Source: Gammaproteobacteria bacterium
GTDB taxonomy: Bacteria > Pseudomonadota > Gammaproteobacteria > HK1
Direction of reading: 5' to 3'
Length of the DNA: 64,000 nt
NCBI GenBank assembly: GCA_012103455.1
Contig: WLWT01000002.1
Location: 496,001-560,000 of the forward strand
A model generated the notes under the pieces. The model was not told where the DNA came from. It worked only from the letters and a program-made list of their open reading frames with translations, and searched no databases. This document shows positions 35,215 to 43,697 of this stretch, in pieces (the first letter of the stretch is position 1; each line of letters starts with the position of its first letter). The translations under genes were made by a program, and so were the position numbers.

Positions 35215-35425
35215 CACTGCTGTCCCATAAACTTTCATGAGAATGTAAACTGCATCTGTACCTGAGTTTCAATAGGGTCAGGAGGGTCTTCTTTGAGTAG
35301 TCCCCACAGGTCCCTTCGCTCAAATAAGTGAGTTGAAAGAGTCTGATGATCGGTTGAATGCTTAAATCGAGTTTGCCACAGAATTTCAGGTAAGCAACCA
35401 TTAAATACATACACATAGCGACCCT
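35215..35425 (-). pseudogene. IS4-like transposase, C-terminal end with IS terminus
   Basis: The terminus CACTGCTGTCCCATAAA matches the nested MITE ends. On the minus strand the frame VFNGCLPEILWQTRFKHS, TLSTHLFERRDLWGLLK and DPIETQVQMQFTFS ends at TGA 35235, in the style of IS4-family transposase C-termini. This is probably the remains of the autonomous parent of the 142-bp nested elements. The 5' part is lost where group II intron sequence begins. Confidence 0.6.
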
Positions 35426-36931
35426 TATTTGGAAGTCTGGCGTTCACAACGAGCACAAGGCAACGGCAAAGCCGCGAGATGTTGTAGGCGCGAGGTTGTG
35501 TGGGAAGCAAGCCCAATGCAAAGCGGCACACTGACGGACAGGAACATCCTACAAGGCGTCGTCTGAAGGCGCGCGGGCACACGACAGCGAAGCGGCGTGG
35601 TTTAACGGGCACCGTCAATGATGCAGGGGTGCAGTGACAGTTCATGCCCTTATCCGGGGAGAACGCTTAACGGGCGGCCGTAGAAAACCCCATCAGGCAG
35701 GGGTATGGAAATGGCTTTGGCGCGCGGGCCTGCCATCGGCCACAAGCGAGCGAAGCCGATGGCGAACGACAGCGCAGCCGGGAGCCATCCCGGTTGTGAT
35801 TAAGCCGTAGTGAGCACAGGACATAGTCGCCAAACGCCCAAGGTCAGGGTTGGGATAAGGTGAAGACCTGAACATTCACCGATAAGGAGGAGGGACATCG
35901 ACTGGGAAACACCGCCATCCCCGGCACGCGAGGGTGCCAACCAGCGTTGCGATGAGAACCCAGCCTTGCAGGTCAACCGGTTGGAGCAGGTACGGTCCCA
36001 TGCCAATAGTTGGCAAGCTTGGCAACCAGTGCGCCCTAAAGGCTGATTACACCGGATAGGGCGCTCTCTTCGGGCAGGCATGATGGAGGGCAACAGCCTA
36101 TGGCCCAGCGATGAAGGGGTGCCACCAGGGGCCCGTTGTCACCGTCGCTGTCCAACGTCATGCCTCGCTCCCCTGGATAGGGAACAGGAGCCACGTGGGC
36201 ACTGTTTGGCCCGCTACGCCGATGACTTGATTACTCGGGTCACAAGCCCACGGGCAGGCGAAGGTGTGTGACTCAGCCTGAGCCGCTTGATTGAGCAAGA
36301 CCTGACACTCAAGGTCAACCTCGGCACAAGCTAGGGGGTCAACAGCAGGCAGTGCCAATTCCCCGGAGTCAGTGTTCACGGCGAACCTATTCGCTGGCAC
36401 CGCAAAAGCGTGGAACAGTTCAAGCACCGCGTGCGTGAACTGACCCGCCGTAGCGGGGGTGGGCCGATGGCAAGCAACATCCGGGCACTCAGTCTGTATT
36501 GGCGTGGCGGGGTCAACGACTATGGGATGGGCAACCCATACCAACAATGTGTCAATACCAACGCTGGGTTGAACTTGACCACGGGATACGCCGGCGGGTC
36601 GCGATGGGCTAGTGGAAACAGGGGGGCAGGGCGCGTACCAAGAGACGCAACCTGCTCAAACTTGGACTTCCGGTCAAGGCTGTGGTGGCGTGTGGGCGTT
36701 CCAGCAAAGGCGGGTGGCACAGTGCCAAGTCCGACGGGATAAAGGCTGCACTGGGGATAAAGGCTGCATTGGGGATAAAGGCGGAACTGGGATTGGCGTA
36801 CCTGAAACAACAAGGCTTGTTCTCGCTACGGGACGGCTGGATGGCCTGTCATCACGGCTGATGAAACGCCCTGTGCGGGCCCGCTGCAGGGTGTTGTGGG
36901 GGCTGGAGCTTAGCGACCTCCGGCTACCCGA
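35426..36931 (+). mobile_element. degenerate group II intron
   Basis: RNA-like GC-rich sequence with intron ORF remnants on the + strand. The 3' end carries domain V/VI-like structure (ACGCCCTGTGCGGGCCCGC, then CTGGAGCTTAGCGACCTCCG and GCTACCCGAT), ending at about 36931, directly at the TAA of the DUF2442 gene. The 5' boundary is unclear. Includes an 18-bp triple repeat (GATAAAGGCTGCACTGGG type) at about 36740-36792 inside the maturase remnant. Confidence 0.65.
36083..36861 (+). pseudogene. group II intron reverse transcriptase/maturase remnant
   Basis: Pieces in shifting frames: SPSLSNVMP (RT motif 4 region), ARYADDLI with the catalytic YADD at 36215-36226, VHGEPIRWHRKSVEQFKHRV and RELTRRSGG, IRALSLYWRG, GMGNPYQQCVN (domain X/maturase), then a frame with LLKLGLPVKAVVACGRSSK and SLRDGWMACHHG ending at TGA 36859. 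The N-terminal fingers are missing and several frameshifts are present, so it cannot be active. Confidence 0.75.
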
Positions 36932-37174
36932 TTAGCAATGTACTTTTCCATACAGTGTTTCTGGGGCTATATCGGCACCATTTGGCCAAGATATTGTTCC
37001 CCCTTCTATGCTCGCCCTTTTAAAGAATCCTATTTCTTTTAATGGTGTAAAAATTGGGCCTTTTTCAAGGTATTCATGGAAATTAATATCTCCAGCTACA
37101 CCATTGTCAAATTCAACATGGAAAACATAATCATGTCTGTACTCGATTTTTATTACATCGTTCATGTCCCACAT
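36932..37174 (-). CDS. DUF2442 domain protein
   Basis: This 80-aa protein (NDVIKIEYRHDYVFHVEFDN, GDINFHEYLEKGP, FTPLKEIGFFKRA) fits the DUF2442 fold and length. DUF2442 genes commonly follow DUF4160 genes, as here, in what look like toxin-antitoxin-like or stress modules. ATG 37174 lies 12 nt after the DUF4160 stop. The stop codon abuts the 3' end of the intron remnant. Intact. Confidence 0.85.
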   Translation of the reverse strand: MWDMNDVIKIEYRHDYVFHVEFDNGVAGDINFHEYLEKGPIFTPLKEIGFFKRASIEGGTISWPNGADIAPETLYGKVHC

Positions 37175-37185
37175 GGCGTCACCCT

Positions 37186-37242
37186 TTATCTTAGTGGTTC
37201 AATCTTCTTAATAACTTGATTTTTCTTTGCTACTACTTCGGC
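37186..37242 (-). pseudogene. DUF4160 gene, 3' part split off by IS630
   Basis: The minus strand reads AEVVAKKNQVIKKIEPLR followed by TAA 37186-37188, the conserved C-terminus of DUF4160 proteins. The N-terminal part lies beyond the IS630 element at 38330-38550. Confidence 0.8.
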
Positions 37243-38331
37243 AAAAAATTACCCGACACAAATTAATAAAATGTGTTATAGTGATGCTATGAAAAAGACA
37301 GACGGTCGCTCACTGCCCCATTCCGCGCGAGAAGCCATCCGCAGGCACGCGGTTGCGCAAGTATTATCGGGTGAAAGCCCTGAAAAAGTAATTAAAGCCC
37401 TCGGATTTCATCGTTCTTGCATTTACGATTGGTTATCCAGATATGAGCAAGGTGGTGAACAGGCGCTGTCCACCGGCAAGATCACGGGCCGCCCAAGAAA
37501 GTGTCCCGATGAATATGCGGATCGCTTAGGTGAACTGGTTAAAACGAATCCGTTGCAATTGGATTTTCCCGATGCCCTGTGGACGCGCTCGATGATTCAG
37601 ATATGACTGAAAGATAAATTTGGCATCGAAGTCAGTGAGCGCTCGGTGGGCAATAGCCTGTCTCGTTTGGGGATGAGTGCGCAGCGCCCTCGGTTTAAGG
37701 CATACGAGCAAAACCCTGCTCAGGTTAAGGTATGGTTAAGAGAAACTTGGCCTGAAGTACAACGAGAAGCGAAAAGGCGCCGGGCGCGGGTCTATTTTGG
37801 CGACGAATCGACGATCCGGTCGGATTATCATCGTGGTACCACTTGGGGGGTACGGGGTGATACGCCGGTTGTAGCGAAAACGGGTCGGCGCTTTAGCGTG
37901 AATAGGCTGTCAGCCGTTTCGCCGAAGGGTCACCTGCGTTTCATGGTAACCGAATCACGGGTAACCGCAGACGTTTTTATCGACTTTCTAAGGCGTTTGT
38001 TGCACAACGCCAAGCGATCGGTCTATTTGATTGTTGATGGCCATCCCATTCATCGAGCCAAGAAAGTGCAAGAATTTGTCCGCACTAGCCAAGGTAAGCT
38101 CACGTTAGTATTGTTACCGCCGTATTCACCGGAACTCAATCCTGATGAGCTAGTATGGCATCATGTAAAAAGCCAACGAATTGGGCGGACAGTGGTGGCT
38201 ACAAAGGAGCAACGGGTGGCCCTGGCTCGTTCGGTGTTGCACTCACTGCAACAGAATACGCAAATAATTAAACGGTTTTTCTATGAAAAGCATGTCAGAT
38301 ATATTCTGAATTAATGTCGGGTAATTTTTTT
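37243..38331 (+). mobile_element. IS630-family insertion sequence
   Basis: Inverted ends AAAAAATTACCCGACA (37243-37258) and TGTCGGGTAATTTTTTT (38315-38331) bound a single transposase gene. It is inserted in the 3' part of a DUF4160 gene. I could not identify a clean TA duplication at the borders. Confidence 0.85.
37271..38314 (+). pseudogene. IS630 transposase with in-frame TGA
   Basis: The first 111 codons form the HTH domain (SPEKVIKALGFHRSCIYDWL, RYEQGG); the DDE domain follows with GDESTIRSD, LIVDGHPIHRAKKV and LPPYSPELNPDELVW supplying the Asp/Asp/Glu triad. The two parts are in one frame separated by TGA at 37604-37606 (MIQI-stop-LKDKFGIEVS), probably replacing Trp or Arg. Without readthrough the enzyme is inactive. 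Otherwise nearly full length (347 codons). Confidence 0.85.
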
Positions 38332-38550
38332 CCGAATTAGTAACTCCCAACTCTCTTCGAGATCTGATACATGAAGGTCAACCCATTCACGGACAAGCTT
38401 GGTTGCAGTTCTTGAAGAGATGCCTCCCTTGATGACATTCCCTGCAAAATCAAATACCGCTTTCTTTCCAGAATATTCAGGATGAAAATGTGGAGGATCA
38501 TGTTCATCATAGAACATCCTGATGATAATCCCAAAAATCTTGATACTTCT
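38330..38550 (-). pseudogene. DUF4160 gene, 5' part
   Basis: Frame 1 reads FGIIIRMFYDEHDPPHFH, KKAVFDFAGNVIKGGIS, RTATKLVREWVDLHVSDL and EESWELL before running into IS630. The expected start MPEVSRF is present in the next frame (near 38550), so a one-base loss in a T-run has also frameshifted the N-terminus. MITE copy 6 abuts directly upstream. Confidence 0.8.
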
Positions 38551-38558
38551 GGCATTGA

Positions 38559-38849
38559 GGGCGCCTCTAAAAATAGTAATTTTTTCGTGAGTGCAAGGAA
38601 GCACCGCGTGCAGAACCGCAGTGTATAGGTGATCACTGCTGTCCCATAGAGCATACTAACGCTTTGAAATTTTTGGAAAAACTGTTTTCATGTTTCAAAC
38701 ACAATGCTATAGTCAATTTTTTATGGAAATCAATAGCTTATACGCTGTGTTTAGCCATTTTGTGGGACAGCAGTGATAGGTGATACATGAGGATTCGAGC
38801 ACGGATCTGACGCCGCAATCGCGGAAAAAGTGCATTTTTAGAGGTGCCC
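38559..38849 (-). mobile_element. MITE family A, copy 6, with nested element
   Basis: Reverse copy, GGGCGCCTCTAAAAATAG to TGCATTTTTAGAGGTGCCC, interrupted at 38634-38775. It joins the DUF4160 gene to a TauD pseudogene. Confidence 0.92.
38634..38775 (+). mobile_element. nested IS4-like MITE, copy 2 (perfect TIR and 9-bp TSD)
   Basis: 142 bp with perfect terminal inverted repeats CACTGCTGTCCCA...TGGGACAGCAGTG and a perfect 9-bp duplication ATAGGTGAT (38625-38633 and 38776-38784). No coding capacity. The + strand orientation equals that of the element at 33468-33608 although the host MITE is inverted. Confidence 0.95.
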
Positions 38850-39409
38850 TTAGGTGGTGAACTCTGCTGGCACAGTGATAATTCATATATCGATACTCCA
38901 GCTGCAGAAAGTATGTTGTATGCTAAAGTCTTTCCACCAAGCGGTGGCAATACGTGTTTTAGTAACTAATATCTTGCTTACGAAACATTGCCTAAAAACA
39001 TACAAGAAAAAATTGAAGGAAAAACTGCTGTACATGATGCTAGTCGTGATGCAGGAGAAATAGTTCGCCCTGATATGAAGCTGCCTACAAAACTGTCTGA
39101 AGTTCCAGGTCCTCATCATCCCCTTGTTCGGACACCCCCTGTTTCAATGAAAAAGCTCTTTACCTTGGTCGTCGATGGGAATATCCTTCTCAGTATATTG
39201 ACGGTCTTTCTGAGGAAGAAAGCCAAAGTCTTCTAAACATTTTGTGGGATCATGCTTGCCAGAAAGAATTTATCTGGTGTCATGCATGGAAGTTAGATGA
39301 TATCATACTTTGGGATAACCGCTGCACGATGCATTATCGCCATCCTTCTCCGGAAAAGTATCCTCGCATCATGCACCGCATTTTAATTAAAGGTGACGCT
39401 CCCTTTTGA
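38850..39409 (+). pseudogene. TauD/TfdA-type 2OG dioxygenase remnant
   Basis: Frames combine to GELCWHSDNSYIDTPAAES, LYAKVFPPSGGNTCFSN, YLAYETLPKNIQEKIEGK and, after a frameshift, WEYPSQYIDGLSEEES, WDNRCTMHYRHPSPEKYPR and MHRILIKGDAPF, ending at TGA 39407. The H-x-D of WHSD, distal His/Arg near MHYRHP and the C-terminal RILIKGD mark the TauD/TfdA family. An in-frame TAA follows CFSN and a frameshift occurs near 39130; the N-terminus is lost at MITE copy 6. Inactive. Confidence 0.8.
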
Positions 39410-39431
39410 ATCTTGACTTAGAGGTGTCCTA

Positions 39432-39548
39432 ATGGCGACCCGGCAGGCCATCAGCGAGCGAATGGCCTCACCATCAACATCTCCGCAACCCGCGCCTAGC
39501 CCGCAGCCTCCCCGCGGACAATTATCGCTGTTCGACTCGGAAGATTAG
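39432..39548 (+). CDS. 38-aa ORF, possible C-terminal scrap
   Basis: Pro/Ser-rich 38 residues ending in RGQLSLFDSED, which resembles the tail of a larger protein. It follows a degraded MITE end (TTAGAGGTGTCC, 39419-39430). No family recognised. Its end overlaps the stop of the convergent toxin gene. Confidence 0.25.
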   Translation: MATRQAISERMASPSTSPQPAPSPQPPRGQLSLFDSED

Positions 39549-39892
39549 TTCGCCGGGATCAGGTTGATACCGTAGCGTTGGCGGAGTTCTCGCGTACATG
39601 AACGGAGTGATTCAGCATTCCGAAATCCGCGTTGGTCGCGTATATCAATGATCCAGACGGTATCACGGGCCACGGTGTAGAGCAGCGAAGAGGTTGTACC
39701 GTCGATAAGATACTCTCGTACCGCTTCTAAGTCCTGAAAACGACCGCCTGAGGTTGGAAACTCCAACAAAATCTGCTCAGCCCGCTTCAATGACGCTAGC
39801 GCCTTGGCGCGGTTTAGCTGTGGATTTTTCCGATAGTAGGCTCGCATCCAGCGCAGCCCTGAGGCGGACGTTTCCAGATAGGCGAGTTTCAC
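39545..39892 (-). CDS. RelE/ParE-family toxin
   Basis: This 115-aa protein carries the ParE pattern: WMRAYYRKNPQLNRAKALA helices, AEQILLEFPTSGGRF, then VREYLIDGTTSSLLYTVARD and the C-terminal strand VWIIDIRDQRG. ParE toxins inhibit gyrase and RelE toxins cleave mRNA; the sequence alone does not decide. It lies 9 nt downstream of a ribbon-helix-helix antitoxin gene, the standard order. Intact. Confidence 0.8.
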   Translation of the reverse strand: MKLAYLETSASGLRWMRAYYRKNPQLNRAKALASLKRAEQILLEFPTSGGRFQDLEAVREYLIDGTTSSLLYTVARDTVWIIDIRDQRGFRNAESLRSCTRELRQRYGINLIPAN

Positions 39893-39901
39893 GTGTATGG
39901 A

Positions 39902-40162
39902 TTAAGAAGCGGCTGGAAATGGCCTGTCATCATCCGCCACGAACCAGTCATGCACCGCCTCGGCGGGAATTGCAGGGGCGTCCTTTTCGATCAAAGCCAA
40001 ACCGGTTTCCACCAACTCTCGAGTAGCCTTACGTTCCTCCACCATTGCCTTGATGGCTTGATTGGCCATATAAGACGCGCTGCGATCTTCATAACGAGCT
40101 ATCTGTTCAAGCTCGGCTTTCAGTTCAGTGTCGATACGCGTGGTGAACGATGTTGTCGCCAT
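39902..40162 (-). CDS. CopG/ParD ribbon-helix-helix antitoxin
   Basis: This 86-aa protein starts ATTSFTTRIDTELKAELEQI, an N-terminal RHH DNA-binding domain, followed by SASYMANQAIKAMVEE and an acidic C-terminal tail that would bind the toxin. ATG 40162 fits the family start better than 40171. An inverted repeat 30 bp upstream is the probable autoregulatory operator. Intact. Confidence 0.82.
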   Translation of the reverse strand: MATTSFTTRIDTELKAELEQIARYEDRSASYMANQAIKAMVEERKATRELVETGLALIEKDAPAIPAEAVHDWFVADDDRPFPAAS

Positions 40163-40190
40163 TATTGCCATGCCTTGCGAATTACAGTGT

Positions 40191-40203
40191 CTTACATTGT
40201 AAG
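40191..40203. promoter_or_regulatory. putative operator of the antitoxin operon
   Basis: CTTACATTGTAAG is a perfect inverted repeat (CTTACA/TGTAAG with one spacer base) just upstream of the antitoxin start, the size and position expected for an RHH repressor site. Confidence 0.55.
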
Positions 40204-40304
40204 AAGCAAGCGAAGAGAGTCAAAAGAAAACGCGGTAGAATTCAAAATAGTGCCAAGTAATGAAGATCGGGTGAAGCAAAACGCTCGACAGGCGACGCCT
40301 TACA

Positions 40305-40480
40305 GCGGCTGCATCGCCCTCTCCTCTCGCTGCGCAAATACCAGATAGCTGTTGTCGGCGTCCCGCTCAAGCAATCCTCTGCTCTCAAGGAACCGGGCAA
40401 CATGTTGACTGAGGCTATGGGTTGACTTGAGGCTATGGGTTGACTTGAGGCTATGGGTTAAACGTAGCAGCTCTTCAACG
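40305..40480 (-). pseudogene. IS91 transposase fragment with 18-bp triplication
   Basis: Minus-strand VEELLRLTHSLKS, then RFLESRGLLERDADNSYLVF matches the IS91 remnant at 31.7-33.0 kb. The 18-bp unit GAGGCTATGGGTTGACTT occurs three times (about 40410-40463) versus twice in the other copy, giving the repeated peptide THSLKS. Confidence 0.8.
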
Positions 40481-40609
40481 AGTCTGATCTGATGATGCAG
40501 ATCGCGGCGGCGAGGTCCTGAACCGCAACCGAGGAATGGACCAGAGTCGGTACCCCGTGGCTTCCTCATTTTGGTAGGCTCAGCGCGTTTTTCAATTACG
40601 GGGCAGCAC

Positions 40610-41671
40610 ATGGCTGACGTCACGCTTCGGCAAATCCGAAAGAGCTACGCAAAAACCGAGGTGATTCATGGTATCGACCTCGACATCAATCATGGTGAGT
40701 TCGTGGTCTTCGTGGGGCCTTCAGGTTGTGGAAAATCCACTTTGTTGCGCATAGTAGCCGGGCTGGAGGAAATCGACGGCGGCGAATTATTGATCGGCGG
40801 TGAGCGGGTGAACGATGTCATACCGGCCGAGCGGGGTGTGGCCATGGTGTTTCAGTCCTACGCCCTGTATCCTCATATGTCGGTATTCGAGAACATGGCT
40901 TTCGCCCTGCGCCAGGCCAAAACCCCGAAGGACGAGATGCGCCAGCGCGTCGAGGCCGCGGCCAGGACGCTGCAGATCGAGGACTATCTGGAGCGACTGC
41001 CCAAACAACTCTCCGGTGGCCAACGCCAACGGGTCGCAATCGGGCGCGCGATCGTACGAAACCCCAGGGTATTTCTGTTCGACGAGCCATTGTCCAACCT
41101 CGATGCCGCACTGCGAGTACAAACGCGCCTGGAGATCGCGAAGCTGCACGCTGAATTGGACGCGACCATGATCTACGTGACCCATGATCAGACCGAGGCC
41201 ATGACCCTGGCGGATCGCATCGTGGTCCTGAACGCAGGGCAGGTGGAACAGGTGGGCTCGCCTCTGGAACTCTATCGGCGACCGGCCAATCGGTTCGTCG
41301 CCGAATTCATCGGCAGCCCCAAGATGAACACACCCGTGGTCCGCCAGAACGAAGCGGAATTGACGTTGGCTGACGGCATCTCGATTCAATGCCCGGCCGC
41401 CAAAGGGCATGCGGTGGCACGGGTGGGTATACGACCCGAACACATCGTTAGCGCCGACGGGCAGGGCGAGAATGTGTTGAATTGCACCCTGCCTCATACC
41501 GAACACCTCGGTGAGTTTGCATTGGCCCACGTCACGGTTGCGCCCGGGGTGGATCTGATCGCCAAGGTCGATGAGTCGCAGATACCTGCATCGGGTGAGG
41601 CGATCGCACTCGCTCTTCCAGCGTCGCACCTGCATCTGTTCGATGCCGAGGGACACCGCGTCGGTGACTGA
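40610..41671 (+). CDS. carbohydrate ABC transporter ATPase (MsmK/UgpC type)
   Basis: This 353-aa CUT1-family ATPase has Walker A GPSGCGKSTLLRIVAGLE, Q-loop VFQSYALYPHMSV, signature LSGGQRQRVAIGRA, Walker B VFLFDEPLSNLD, H-loop VTHDQTEAMTLADRI, and a C-terminal OB/TOBE domain (VGIRPEHI). It energises the importer encoded on the opposite strand at 45-48 kb. ATG 40610 follows ACGGGG. Its 3' end overlaps the GTG start of the GH42 gene by 8 nt. Intact. Confidence 0.92.
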   Translation: MADVTLRQIRKSYAKTEVIHGIDLDINHGEFVVFVGPSGCGKSTLLRIVAGLEEIDGGELLIGGERVNDVIPAERGVAMVFQSYALYPHMSVFENMAFALRQAKTPKDEMRQRVEAAARTLQIEDYLERLPKQLSGGQRQRVAIGRAIVRNPRVFLFDEPLSNLDAALRVQTRLEIAKLHAELDATMIYVTHDQTEAMTLADRIVVLNAGQVEQVGSPLELYRRPANRFVAEFIGSPKMNTPVVRQNEAELTLADGISIQCPAAKGHAVARVGIRPEHIVSADGQGENVLNCTLPHTEHLGEFALAHVTVAPGVDLIAKVDESQIPASGEAIALALPASHLHLFDAEGHRVGD

Positions 41672-43685
41672 GAATCCGGCGTCACCGACCGGCACGAGCA
41701 GCGCCTATCGCCCTGCAACGGGCGTTTGTTATTACCCCGAGCACTGGCCCGAGTCGCGCTGGGCGCAAGACGCCGAGGCAATGGTGGCTGCGGGTATAGC
41801 GTGGGTGCGCATTGCAGAGTTTGCCTGGTCGCGCCTGGAGCCCGTTGCCGGCCATTTCGAGTGGCAGTGGCTGGACCGGGCTATCGACACCCTGGCCGGG
41901 GCCGGTCTCAATATTGTCCTGTGTACCCCCACGGCGACCCCTCCCAAGTGGATGGTGGATAACATGCCGGACATGCTTGCCGTAGACGCCGAGGGCCGAC
42001 GGCGCGGGTTCGGTTCTCGCCGGCACTACAGCTTCTCCCACACCGGTTACCGGGCGCAAAGCCGGCGCATCACCACGGCCTTGGCCGAGCGTTACGGCCA
42101 GCACCCCGCGATCAAGGCCTGGCAAACCGATAATGAGTACGGGTGTCACGATACGGTGCTGTCCTATTGCCAAGCCGCCCGGACCGGGTTTCAGCAATGG
42201 TTAAGAGAACGCTACGAGGATATCGAGGCCTTGAACCGGGCCTGGGGTACTTTGTTCTGGTCGCAGGCGTTACGCAGCTTTGAATGCGTGGAGTTACCGA
42301 ATCTGACCGTGACCGAGGCGAACCCGGCGCAGGCTTTGGACTTTCGTCGATACAGCAGTGCCCAGATCGCCGCCTTCAATCGCGCGCAGGTCGAGATCCT
42401 GAGGCGGCTCAGTCCGGGGCGGCCGATCGCACATAATTTCATGGGACGCTTTAACGGATTCGATCATCGCGCGGTGGCGGTGGACCTGGATATTGCTGCC
42501 TGGGACAGCTACCCCATTGGATTCTTGCAGGATCTGCAGTGCGTTCGCGAGGAACCCGAACTCGTGCAGGATTGCCTGCGCAGCGGCGATCCGGATCTGC
42601 AAGCTTTTCATCACGATCTCTACCGGGGGATGGGTGCTTTGTGGATCATGGAGCAGCAGCCGGGGCCGGTGAATTGGGCAGCCTACAACCCGATACCGGC
42701 ACCTGGCGCCGTCAGGCTCTGGAGTTTCGAGGCTATTGCGCATGGTGCTGAGGTGGTGAGCTATTTTCGCTGGCGACAAGCGCCGTTCGCCCAGGAACAG
42801 ATGCATGCGGGTCTGCTGGATCATCGCGCTGATCCGGCCCCTGGGCTGGCCGAGGTCGAGCAGGTCAATGCAGAGCTGGCAAGGCTGAATTTGAGACTGC
42901 CTAAACGTGAGCGCGCGCCCATTGCACTGATTCACGATTATGCCTCGAATTGGATGTCCGAGCTTGACGGACAAAGCGTCGATTACCACGCTTTACGCCT
43001 CGAACTGGACTGGTACCGGGCCCTGAGGGAGTTAGGTGCGTCCATTGATGTGATTGGTGTAAACGCAGATTTGGATGATTATCGATTGGTTCTGGCACCC
43101 GGTCTTATGCATATCCCGGAGGATCTGGGACAACAGCTGATGACCTGCCAGGCTGATGTGATTCTGGGGCCCCGAAGCGGGGTCAAGACAGCGCAATTTC
43201 AACTGCCCCAAGAGGCCGCTCCCGCACCCGTGGCGGCCGCATTCGGGGTGCGCATCAAGCGCGAGGACGCCTTACCCCGCCGCATGGCGGTGCCAGCTCG
43301 ATTCGGCGCCTGTGAAAGCACTGTCCGTGTTTGGCGCGATGAGTTGCGGCTGGACGAGAACACCGAGGTGTTGGCGAGTTGCTCGGACGGCTGGCCGATC
43401 TATACACGCAGGCAGTGGGACGGGCGGTCCAGGTGCTATATCTGCGCCTGGCCGGATGCCAGGCTGCTCAAAGCGATGTTGGGCGCAGCCATGCGGTGCG
43501 CTGGCCTGCCCGTTCGACGGATGCCGGGGTATCTGAGGCTCAGGGAGTACGGTGGTTACCGGTTCATTACCAACTACGGTCCCGAAACCGAGCAGATACC
43601 GGCAGCGGTCGATGGCGAGCGGTTGCTGGGGGAGAGGACGGTGCCACCCCGGGGTGTCGCCATTTTGCGATCACCAGGGGTCTGA
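41664..43685 (+). CDS. GH42 beta-galactosidase
   Basis: This 673-aa family 42 glycoside hydrolase starts near the diagnostic GVCYYPEHWPESRWAQDA. The acid/base Glu lies in AWQTDNEYGCHD and the nucleophile Glu in LWIMEQQPGPVNWA; the trimerisation and C-terminal beta domains follow (PGYLRLREYGGYRFITNYG). I take GTG 41664, with GAGGGA upstream and an overlap with the ABC ATPase end, rather than ATG 41643. No signal peptide, so it acts on sugars after import. Convergent with the GH4 gene. Intact. Confidence 0.92.
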   Translation: MTENPASPTGTSSAYRPATGVCYYPEHWPESRWAQDAEAMVAAGIAWVRIAEFAWSRLEPVAGHFEWQWLDRAIDTLAGAGLNIVLCTPTATPPKWMVDNMPDMLAVDAEGRRRGFGSRRHYSFSHTGYRAQSRRITTALAERYGQHPAIKAWQTDNEYGCHDTVLSYCQAARTGFQQWLRERYEDIEALNRAWGTLFWSQALRSFECVELPNLTVTEANPAQALDFRRYSSAQIAAFNRAQVEILRRLSPGRPIAHNFMGRFNGFDHRAVAVDLDIAAWDSYPIGFLQDLQCVREEPELVQDCLRSGDPDLQAFHHDLYRGMGALWIMEQQPGPVNWAAYNPIPAPGAVRLWSFEAIAHGAEVVSYFRWRQAPFAQEQMHAGLLDHRADPAPGLAEVEQVNAELARLNLRLPKRERAPIALIHDYASNWMSELDGQSVDYHALRLELDWYRALRELGASIDVIGVNADLDDYRLVLAPGLMHIPEDLGQQLMTCQADVILGPRSGVKTAQFQLPQEAAPAPVAAAFGVRIKREDALPRRMAVPARFGACESTVRVWRDELRLDENTEVLASCSDGWPIYTRRQWDGRSRCYICAWPDARLLKAMLGAAMRCAGLPVRRMPGYLRLREYGGYRFITNYGPETEQIPAAVDGERLLGERTVPPRGVAILRSPGV

Positions 43686-43697
43686 GATCACCAGGGG
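43668..43697. repeat. 15-bp tandem micro-duplication between convergent genes
   Basis: GATCACCAGGGGTCTGA / GATCACCAGGGGCTAA lie next to each other at the 3' ends of the GH42 and GH4 genes, and the first copy includes the GH42 stop codon. Confidence 0.8.

Noticed and set aside
40410..40463. Short regular repeats as a CRISPR array
   Set aside because: 18-bp head-to-tail copies with no spacers; part of an IS91 transposase remnant.
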